Made by a program: the position numbers and the translations under genes
The notes under the pieces: generated by a model
Told to the model about the DNA's origin: nothing
The model's database searches: none
The model's input: only the letters and a program-made list of their open reading frames with translations
Shown here: one piece after another, positions 58,176 through 64,000 of the stretch
How the letters are laid out: each line of letters opens with the position of its first letter
Position numbering within the stretch: the stretch's first letter is position 1
DNA from: Thalassovita sp.
GTDB lineage: Bacteria > Pseudomonadota > Alphaproteobacteria > Rhodobacterales > Rhodobacteraceae
Assembly: GCA_017792425.1 (NCBI GenBank)
Contig: CP051233.1
Span: 964,402-1,028,401, forward strand
DNA length: 64,000 bases
Direction of reading: 5' to 3'

Positions 58176-59131
58176 TCCAGCCCTGCAGCCGCTTTCAGCG
58201 CAGCAACCAGTTCCGGGAAGTCCTTGGCATACGCGTCATAGACTCCAGACGTTGCTGCCTGATACGCCGCTTTGTCGGCTTCGGCGAAGATCGCGCCATC
58301 GGCTTCCATCGACGGACGCAGAGTAGCGTCACCCTTCAGCGATAGCGCGCGCTGCACGTCGCCTGCGTAAGCGGTGGCCTGGGTCACGCAGTTCTGGGTC
58401 TTCTCGTCAAGGCTGCTCCACCATGCCAAGCTTGCGATAACTGGGGTGGATTCATATTTGTGCCCGGTCATGGTCACATAGGGTGTGATGTCATGCAGTT
58501 TGGCTGAGTTGATGTTGGTCAGCGGGTTTTCCTGACCTTCGAACACGCCCGATTGCAGTGCGGACGGCAGTTCCGACCATGCCAGCGGCGCCGGGTTTGC
58601 ACCCAGAGCTTCGAAAATGGCCAGAGTCATCGGATCCGGGGGGGTGCGGATCTTCATGCCCTTGACATCAGCGGGGTTGGGAACGTTCTTGCCGGTGTGG
58701 GTGATGTTGCGGATGCCGTTATCCCAGAAGCCGATGATCTTCAGACCAGCATTCTGTGCCTTGGCGTCCAGCATGCCACCAACTTCGCCATCCAGAATGG
58801 TCCAGGCGGTGGGCAGATCTTTGAACAGGAAGGGCAGGCCCAGAAGGCCGATTTCGGGCACAACCTGCGACATGGCACCTTGGCTGTTGGCCGAGATCTG
58901 GATGACGCCGGCTTGCGCCGAGGTGATCATTTCCGAGTCGTTGCCCATAGTGGCAGAGGCCGCGTGGTTCACGGATTCGCCAGAGCATGCTTCGAATTGC
59001 GACGCCCAGATTTCCGCCGCGACATAGCGCGGGTTACCGGGGTTCGCACCGTGGGCAAAGATGACCTCTGCTTGAGCGGCCCCTGTCATGACGGTCGTTG
59101 CCGTCAATACTGCGGCTATTTTGGTCTTCAT
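58172..59131 (-). CDS. TRAP transporter substrate-binding protein (DctP family)
   Basis: A 319-residue periplasmic receptor with a signal peptide (TAATTVMTG-type core, cleavage after AQA in AAQAEVIFAHG). The carboxylate-binding Arg is in GMKIRTPPDPM, followed by the conserved ALGANPAPLAWSELPSALQ and GVFEGQENPLTNI. This size and these motifs are those of the classical DctP group, which binds C4-dicarboxylates, sugar acids and similar anions. It is the first gene of the TRAP operon; GGAGGAG lies just before its start. With the enzymes upstream, a sugar acid or hydroxy acid is a plausible cargo. Confidence 0.93.
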   Translation of the reverse strand: MKTKIAAVLTATTVMTGAAQAEVIFAHGANPGNPRYVAAEIWASQFEACSGESVNHAASATMGNDSEMITSAQAGVIQISANSQGAMSQVVPEIGLLGLPFLFKDLPTAWTILDGEVGGMLDAKAQNAGLKIIGFWDNGIRNITHTGKNVPNPADVKGMKIRTPPDPMTLAIFEALGANPAPLAWSELPSALQSGVFEGQENPLTNINSAKLHDITPYVTMTGHKYESTPVIASLAWWSSLDEKTQNCVTQATAYAGDVQRALSLKGDATLRPSMEADGAIFAEADKAAYQAATSGVYDAYAKDFPELVAALKAAAGLE

Positions 59132-59190
59132 TTGAATCTCCTCCTTGTTCAGACCCTATCGAAGTGCCAGCTATGATCGCCAGCACCGTT

Positions 59191-60147
59191 TTAGTTGAGT
59201 ATTCTCACAGGGCTCCCTGCCAGAAATGCGTCGATGCTTTCGACGACCTGCCGCCAGACCTCGGCCATAGCCTGATCGCTGGCCCAAGCAGTGTGCGGCG
59301 TAATGATCACATCAGGGCGTGCGGCAACCTGATAGATCGGATTGTCCGCCGAGGGTGGTTCGGTCGTCAGAACGTCGAACCCCAGACCCGAGATCAGCCC
59401 CTCCTCCAGGGCCGCGACTGCGTCCGCTTCGTTGACCAGTCCGCCGCGGGCTGTGTTGATGATGATCGGACGGCGTTTCATCTTGCGGAAATCGGCCATT
59501 GCCAGCACGTCACGCGTCGCCGGGGTCAGCGGTGCGTGGCAAGTGATAACGTCCGATTGCTCCAGCATCTGATCGAAGGGGGTGTAAAGCGGCCCCAGCC
59601 CCTCGACCCCTTTATGTGCGGCAAACAGGGGGTGCATCCCAAAAGCCTGAGCAAGTCGGGCCACGGCCTGACCGATCACACCTTCGCCGATGATGCCGAT
59701 ATTTGCCCCTGCCAAATCGCAGATTGGGTAATCGAAGAAACAGAACTGGTTCTCCTCTTGCCAGCGCCCGTCCAGAACCGCCTGCCGATAGCCCGGGATC
59801 GCACGTTTCAGCGACAGGATAAGCGCCATCGTATGCTCCGGCACCGTGTTGATCGCATAGCCGCGTACATTGGACACAGTCACGCCGTGGTCCCGGCACG
59901 CAGCAAGGTCGATCACGTCATAGCCCGTGGCGGCCACGGTGACGAACTTCAACTCGGGCAGTTGTTCCAGGGCCGCGCGGGTGATCGGCACCTTGTTGGT
60001 AATCGCGACCTGCGCACCAGCCAGCCGGGACACAACATCATCGGCAGAACTGCGATCATGCTGGTCCCAGTCATGGGGAGCTTGGGGCCGGGTCAATTCG
60101 ACCGAAGGCCCCATGGTTGCGCGATCAAGAAAGACAATCTTGGTCAT
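59191..60147 (-). CDS. D-2-hydroxyacid dehydrogenase, glycerate/hydroxypyruvate type
   Basis: A 318-residue NAD(P)-dependent dehydrogenase. The nucleotide loop is IGIIGEGVIGQAVARLAQ (GxGxxG), and the catalytic Arg, Glu and His are in NTARGGLV, the region LGFDVLTTEPP, and TPHTAWAS. The family includes hydroxypyruvate reductase and glycerate dehydrogenase. Hydroxypyruvate is also a ketol donor for transketolases, so the pairing with the transketolase genes is meaningful. The gene lies 8 bases after the SDR gene in the same leftward operon. Confidence 0.9.
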   Translation of the reverse strand: MTKIVFLDRATMGPSVELTRPQAPHDWDQHDRSSADDVVSRLAGAQVAITNKVPITRAALEQLPELKFVTVAATGYDVIDLAACRDHGVTVSNVRGYAINTVPEHTMALILSLKRAIPGYRQAVLDGRWQEENQFCFFDYPICDLAGANIGIIGEGVIGQAVARLAQAFGMHPLFAAHKGVEGLGPLYTPFDQMLEQSDVITCHAPLTPATRDVLAMADFRKMKRRPIIINTARGGLVNEADAVAALEEGLISGLGFDVLTTEPPSADNPIYQVAARPDVIITPHTAWASDQAMAEVWRQVVESIDAFLAGSPVRILN

Positions 60148-60154
60148 ATCACCC

Positions 60155-60910
60155 TCAGTGGATCAGTGAGCCGCCGTTCACATCGACTTCCGACCCCGTA
60201 CAATAGGCCGACAAGTCCGACGCAAGAAACAGCGCACAACCCGCGACATCCGATGCAGTACCTGCGCGGCCCATCGGGATGCCTTCCAGCACCTGCGCGC
60301 GCATCTGATCGGTCAGTTTGCCAGCGGTGATATCGGTGGCGATGAAGCCCGGGCAAATTGCGTTCGAGCGAATGTTGTCGGGTGCCAGTTCGCGTGCCAT
60401 CGCCTTGGTCAGCCCCAGTACACCGGCCTTGGCCGCCGAATAGTGCGGGCCACCAAAGATACCACCACCACGCTGCGCCGATACCGAAGACAGGTTGACG
60501 ATCGAGCCCGACTTCTGCTTACGCATCGCCGGGATCACGGCCTGGCTCATGTAAAGCGTGCCGCGCAGGCTGACATCGGTGACCGCGTCATAGTTTTCTG
60601 GCTCAATGTCCATCAGCTTCAGCGGTTGGGTGATTCCCGCGTTGTTCACGAGAATGTCGACCCGGCCAAAGGTGGCCAGCACCTTTTCGGCAATCGCATT
60701 GCAGTCGTCCTTACTGACCACATTGCCGGAAAGACCGATATGGCCTTCACCCGGCAGATCGGCGGCGGCGGCTTGCGCTTGTGCGGCGTCCAGATCGGTG
60801 ATGACCACGGTCGCGCCGTGTTCGGCAAAAAGTTGTGCAGTTGCCTTGCCAAGGCCACGCGGGCTGGCAGCGCCGGTGATGATGGCGATTTTGTTGTCCA
60901 GAAGGCCCAT
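60155..60910 (-). CDS. SDR-family oxidoreductase
   Basis: A 251-residue classical SDR with all motifs: TGAASPRGLGKA near residue 13, NNAG in ILVNNAGITQP, Ser in VNLSSVSAQ, and the Tyr-Lys pair in HYSAAKAGVLG. It would oxidise a hydroxyl or reduce a keto group with NAD(P). It sits between the transketolase subunit genes and the hydroxyacid dehydrogenase. In contrast to the altered homologue at 17.8 kb, its active site is complete. A sugar alcohol or keto sugar is a plausible substrate by context. Confidence 0.92.
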   Translation of the reverse strand: MGLLDNKIAIITGAASPRGLGKATAQLFAEHGATVVITDLDAAQAQAAAADLPGEGHIGLSGNVVSKDDCNAIAEKVLATFGRVDILVNNAGITQPLKLMDIEPENYDAVTDVSLRGTLYMSQAVIPAMRKQKSGSIVNLSSVSAQRGGGIFGGPHYSAAKAGVLGLTKAMARELAPDNIRSNAICPGFIATDITAGKLTDQMRAQVLEGIPMGRAGTASDVAGCALFLASDLSAYCTGSEVDVNGGSLIH

Positions 60911-60946
60911 GTTCTTTGTCCTTATTTTCTCGTTGTTCAGGGCGGC

Positions 60947-61975
60947 TTACAGCCAGCTTTTGATCTGTTGGATGACGGCTTTGACTGACAGCCCGTACAT
61001 GTCATGCAGGGTCGGCAGCGCGCCAGCTTCCAGAAATTCGTCGGGCAGGCCGATCATGCGGAAGGCTGGGTGAACACCCGCCATCATCAGCTCTTTGGCG
61101 ACCGCTTCGCCCAGCCCGCCGTTCAGCGTGTGGTTCTCGGCGGTGACCAGAAGGCGGCCTTTTGCGGCCTCGGCGGCGATGGTGGCGACATCCAGTGGTT
61201 TGATCGTCGGAACGTGTAGAACGGCCACGTCGACATTGTCCTTGGCCAGTTCCACTGCCGCATCCAGGGCGCGCATGGTCATCAAACCGGTCGAGACCAC
61301 CAGCACGTCTTTGCCCTCGCGGATCATCTGCGCCTTACCAAGTTTGAACTTATAGTCGGGCTTGTGCCGCGTCAGAACCGATGGCACCTTGCCGCGTAGA
61401 AGCCGCGCATAGACAGGGCCCGGTGCATTGATCATCGCGGGTACCATGCCCGCCACGTCGCAGGCATCGCAGGGGTCGATCAGCGTCATGTTGGGAAGGC
61501 CACGGAATATAGCCAGATCTTCGGTCGCTTGGTGGCTGGGGCCGTAACCCGTAGTCAACCCCGGCAACGCGCAGGCGATTTTTACCGGCAGGTTTTCCTC
61601 GGCAATCGCCATTGCGATGAAATCATATGCGCGGCGCGAGGCGAACACCGCATAGGTCGTGGCAAAGGGAATGAACCCTTCGCGCGCCAGACCGGCCGCA
61701 GCCGAGAAGAGCAGCTGTTCAGCCATTCCCATCTGATAGAACCGTTCCGGCATTGCTTTGGCGAAGATATGCAGGTCAGTGTACTTAGCCAAATCCGCTG
61801 AAAGTCCAACAATCCGGTCGTCGGTCTTGGCCTCGGCCACCAGCGCCTCGCCAAAAGGCGCGGCCACGGTGTCATACCCTTCGGCGGCCAGCGAGGCGAT
61901 CATCGCAGAGGTGGCGACCTTCTCAGTCGGAACAGCGCGCGATTCGTATTTGCGCTTCATGGATGCCAAGGTCAT
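60947..61975 (-). CDS. Split transketolase, C-terminal subunit
   Basis: A 342-residue protein with the pyrimidine-binding and C-terminal domains of transketolase: the catalytic Glu86 in QMGMAEQLLFSAAAGLA, then LTTGYGPSHQATEDLAIFRG and a C-terminal VTAENHTLNGGLGEAVAKEL. The first 35 residues are an extra leader not usual in such subunits. It overlaps the N-terminal subunit gene by 4 bases. Split transketolases act in special pathways such as apulose-phosphate or sulfo-sugar breakdown, as well as in ordinary pentose metabolism of some organisms; the present role is not known. Confidence 0.9.
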   Translation of the reverse strand: MTLASMKRKYESRAVPTEKVATSAMIASLAAEGYDTVAAPFGEALVAEAKTDDRIVGLSADLAKYTDLHIFAKAMPERFYQMGMAEQLLFSAAAGLAREGFIPFATTYAVFASRRAYDFIAMAIAEENLPVKIACALPGLTTGYGPSHQATEDLAIFRGLPNMTLIDPCDACDVAGMVPAMINAPGPVYARLLRGKVPSVLTRHKPDYKFKLGKAQMIREGKDVLVVSTGLMTMRALDAAVELAKDNVDVAVLHVPTIKPLDVATIAAEAAKGRLLVTAENHTLNGGLGEAVAKELMMAGVHPAFRMIGLPDEFLEAGALPTLHDMYGLSVKAVIQQIKSWL

Positions 61976-62817
61976 TGCGGGCGCCCCTCTTCCAGTTTTT
62001 CAAGGGCCTTGGCCCATTCGTCGGGTTCGACCCGCACGAAGTGGTTCATCTCACGCGCCTCAAGGAATTCGACGCCCTTACACATCTTGGTGTTGCAGAT
62101 GATGACGCGCGGCTTGGGTTCTTGCAGGTTGCGGGCCGCATCAAAGGCGGCAACCAGCGCACCCAGATCGTTGCCGTCCACTTCCTGCGCGTGCCAGCCA
62201 AAGGCCTCCCACTTGGGGGCTTCGGGGCCAACGGCCAGCGCGTCGCGGGTGGGGCCATCGGCCTGCTGGTTGTTGAAGTCAACGACGCAGATCAGGTTGT
62301 CCAGTTTCCACTGAACGGCGGACATCACCGCTTCCCAGGTGGAGCCTTCGCCTAGCTCACCATCCGACATCAGGTTGTAGACGAACGCCGGGTTGCTCTT
62401 GCGCTTCAGCCCAAGTGCAGCACCAACGGCGATGCCCAGACCCTGGCCAAGCGAGCCCCCGGTGATCTCCATCCCCGGGGTATAGCTGGCCATGCCCGAC
62501 ATAGGCATGCGGCTGTCATCCATTCCATAAGTGGGCAGTTCCTCTTCCGGCAAGATCCCAGCCTCGATCAGAGCTGCATAAAGTGCGATGGCATAGTGGC
62601 CGATGGACAGAAAGATGCGATCGCGACCTTCCCACTCGGGCTCTTCCGGGCGATATTCGGTCGCGTGAAAATAGAGCGTCGCCAGTGTATCGGCAAAGCC
62701 AAGCGCCTGACCGATATAACCCTGTCCCTGCACCTCACCCATCAGCAACGCATGCCGACGGATGTTCCATGCGCGCATTTCGAGCGATATGTTCGTGAGT
62801 GTTCCCGAACCAGCCAT
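61972..62817 (-). CDS. Split transketolase, N-terminal subunit
   Basis: A 281-residue thiamine-diphosphate-binding subunit. The cofactor motif reads MSDGELGEGSTWEAVMSA, then LICVVDFNNQQ, with Ser in place of the usual Gly before Asp. The loop normally written GHPG reads G33-Y34-I35-G36, so the conserved His is replaced by Tyr, and SKGH reads SIGHY. These are unusual changes at the active-site rim and hint at a different substrate. The start at 62817 is supported by GGAGGA just upstream. It is the first gene of the leftward operon. Confidence 0.88.
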   Translation of the reverse strand: MAGSGTLTNISLEMRAWNIRRHALLMGEVQGQGYIGQALGFADTLATLYFHATEYRPEEPEWEGRDRIFLSIGHYAIALYAALIEAGILPEEELPTYGMDDSRMPMSGMASYTPGMEITGGSLGQGLGIAVGAALGLKRKSNPAFVYNLMSDGELGEGSTWEAVMSAVQWKLDNLICVVDFNNQQADGPTRDALAVGPEAPKWEAFGWHAQEVDGNDLGALVAAFDAARNLQEPKPRVIICNTKMCKGVEFLEAREMNHFVRVEPDEWAKALEKLEEGRPQ

Positions 62818-62968
62818 GTGTCCTCCCTCGGCTGAAATTTGAGGCAACCTAGCAGGCGGTTGTTGGTGTGGCCTTATTAAAAAATGAAATAGTTATTTAG
62901 ATAATCTTCATAACATACGCCAGAAAGCCTTGTTATATGTCTGCGCTGAACGTGGAGGAGGCGCCGCT
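62818..62968. promoter_or_regulatory. Divergent AT-rich promoter region with inverted repeats
   Basis: A 150-bp region between divergent transketolase genes, clearly richer in AT than its surroundings. It has TTAT-TTAG-ATAA at 62893-62904 and a spaced pair ATAACA (62910-62915) and TGTTAT (62931-62936). LysR-type sites often have this look, and the LysR gene at 55.4 kb is the nearest candidate regulator. The rightward gene has GGAGGAGG (62954-62961) seven bases before its ATG. Confidence 0.45.
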
Positions 62969-64000
62969 ATGGCAGACATTAGGAAGATGGCAGATGCCAT
63001 CCGGTTTCTGGCAATTGATTCCATCTTGAACGCTGGCGAAGGGCATCAAGGTGTGCCGCTTGGCATGGCCGAGATCGCCGCAACGCTGTATGCGCGCCAC
63101 CTGAAGGCCGACCCCAAGAACCCGCTGTGGCACGACCGCGACCGAGTGGTTCTGTCGAACGGTCATGGCTCTATGTTGTTATACACCCTGTTACACCTGT
63201 CAGGGTACGAGGCTGTGTCGCTTGACCAGTTGAAAACCTTCCGCCGTCTAGGCTCGATCTGCGCGGGCCACCCAGAGATCGAGCAACACGCCGGAATCGA
63301 AATGACCACCGGTCTTTTGGGGCAGGGCATCTGCTCGGCCGTCGGCATGGCCATCGCAGAGGCCCGGCTGGCCGCGCAATTCGGCGCTGATCTGGTGGAT
63401 CACCGCACTTGGGCCTTTGTGGGTGATGGGTGCCTGCAAGAGGGGATGGGACAAGAGGCGATCTCTCTCGCCGGGCACCTACAATTGGGCAAGCTGACCT
63501 TCCTATGGGACGACAACCATATCACCGATGATGGCGAAACCGACCTGTCGATCTCGGAAGACATCCCCGCAAGGTTCCGCGCCGCCAACTGGCATGTGCA
63601 GGAGATTGACGGCCACGATATCGAGGCCATTGATCTGGCGATAAGACTGGCGAAGGCCGATCCGCGCCCGTCGATGCTTGCCTGCCGAACAACGATTGCG
63701 CGCGGTCTGCCCCGGCTGCAAGGCCTGCGCGGCGGGCATAGTGCGCCGCTGATCCCGCAAGACCGGGTTGAGGCGGCTGAGGCACGCGGCTGGACTAACC
63801 CCGCGTTCGAGGTGCCCGCAGAGATCTACAACGATTTCACCCAGTCCCTGACCCGTGGCGCACAAGCTCGGCAAGACTGGCAGGGCCGATTGTCGTCCTC
63901 CCCCAACCGGGTCGAGTATGACCGCTGGATGTCCGGCGACATTCCGACCAAGGCACAGGAGGTTCTGGACAACTATCGCGCTGATGCACTGGCTGCTAAG
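62969..64000 (+). CDS. Transketolase, N-terminal part (cut by window end)
   Basis: 344 residues are visible and the frame is still open at the right edge; complete transketolases have about 660. The order of motifs is standard: FLAIDSILNAGEGHQGVPLG, then LSNGHGSMLLYTLLHLSGY, GSICAGHPEIE, TTGLLGQGICSAVGMAIAEA and the cofactor site FVGDGCLQEGMGQEA. The usual GHPG reads GHQG, and the segment after it is shorter than in housekeeping enzymes. The gene is divergent from the split transketolase operon, so two different transketolases share one control region. Its particular substrates are unknown. Confidence 0.88.
   Translation, partial: MADIRKMADAIRFLAIDSILNAGEGHQGVPLGMAEIAATLYARHLKADPKNPLWHDRDRVVLSNGHGSMLLYTLLHLSGYEAVSLDQLKTFRRLGSICAGHPEIEQHAGIEMTTGLLGQGICSAVGMAIAEARLAAQFGADLVDHRTWAFVGDGCLQEGMGQEAISLAGHLQLGKLTFLWDDNHITDDGETDLSISEDIPARFRAANWHVQEIDGHDIEAIDLAIRLAKADPRPSMLACRTTIARGLPRLQGLRGGHSAPLIPQDRVEAAEARGWTNPAFEVPAEIYNDFTQSLTRGAQARQDWQGRLSSSPNRVEYDRWMSGDIPTKAQEVLDNYRADALAAK

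Noticed and set aside
1..64000. CRISPR arrays, rRNA genes, plasmid replication or partition genes
   Set aside because: No regularly spaced short repeats, no rRNA-like sequence and no RepA/RepB/RepC or ParA-like proteins were seen.

Overview
The window looks like an accessory, catabolically rich region of an alphaproteobacterium, most likely of the Rhodobacterales type. The reasons are the high-GC coding style, TRAP and TTT transporters, many LysR/IclR regulators, an imuA-imuB-dnaE2 cassette, and a GTTC-N7-GTTC SOS box of the alphaproteobacterial kind. No rRNA, complete tRNA, replication or conjugation genes or CRISPR array were found, so chromosome and megaplasmid cannot be told apart.

Layout: (1) 1-12.3 kb is an acyl-CoA cluster: the end of a CoA-transferase, nitronate monooxygenase, thiolase, TctB/TctA permease, LysR, two half-size hot-dog dehydratases, an SCP2-type thiolase, a two-subunit B12-dependent acyl-CoA mutase and an acyl-CoA ligase. 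(2) 12.3-14.6 kb is a scar: a broken helicase end and a RelE/XRE toxin-antitoxin pair. (3) 14.6-25.6 kb is an oxygenase cluster: quinone oxidoreductase, fused E1 alpha-beta thiamine enzyme, an SDR-like protein without Tyr/Lys, an ABC importer, Rieske oxygenase, HpcH/HpaI aldolase, SnoaL-like protein, PDR/VanB reductase and IclR regulator. (4) 25.8-27.6 kb is Tn3-family debris (resolvase, res-like DNA, decayed tnpA) and an RNA-like 3' end with a terminator. (5) 28.1-36.6 kb is a TRAP importer with a small leader ORF, an XRE-cupin regulator, acyl-CoA synthetase, a thiolase homologue lacking its nucleophilic Cys, a DUF35 partner, an SDR broken at an 11-bp repeat, and a thioesterase. (6) 36.6-40.7 kb holds a 90-bp direct repeat, a secreted peptidoglycan-binding protein, an HNH nuclease and a truncated serine recombinase. 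(7) 40.7-46.8 kb is an SOS operon, SRAP-imuA-imuB-dnaE2, whose last gene runs into the recombinase fragment. (8) 47.2-51.4 kb is LysR, a GltS-type symporter and an AbgB-like M20 amidohydrolase. (9) 51.7-55.2 kb is IS remnants, a lipoprotein, two phage-like genes and a near-complete IS3-family element. (10) 55.4-64 kb is a LysR gene, a DctPQM TRAP importer, hydroxyacid dehydrogenase, SDR, a split transketolase, and a divergent full-length-type transketolase cut by the window end.

The common theme is import and CoA-dependent or carbon-carbon-cleaving breakdown of organic acids, in modules separated by mobile-element scars. The most unusual parts are the Cys-less thiolase/DUF35 pair (candidate retro-aldolase), the SDR gene apparently broken by loss of one unit of an 11-bp tandem repeat, the B12 mutase operon, the split transketolase with altered cofactor-loop residues, and the SRAP-led mutasome operon joined to a recombinase fragment. 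Substrates of all catabolic modules are inferred only in broad class.
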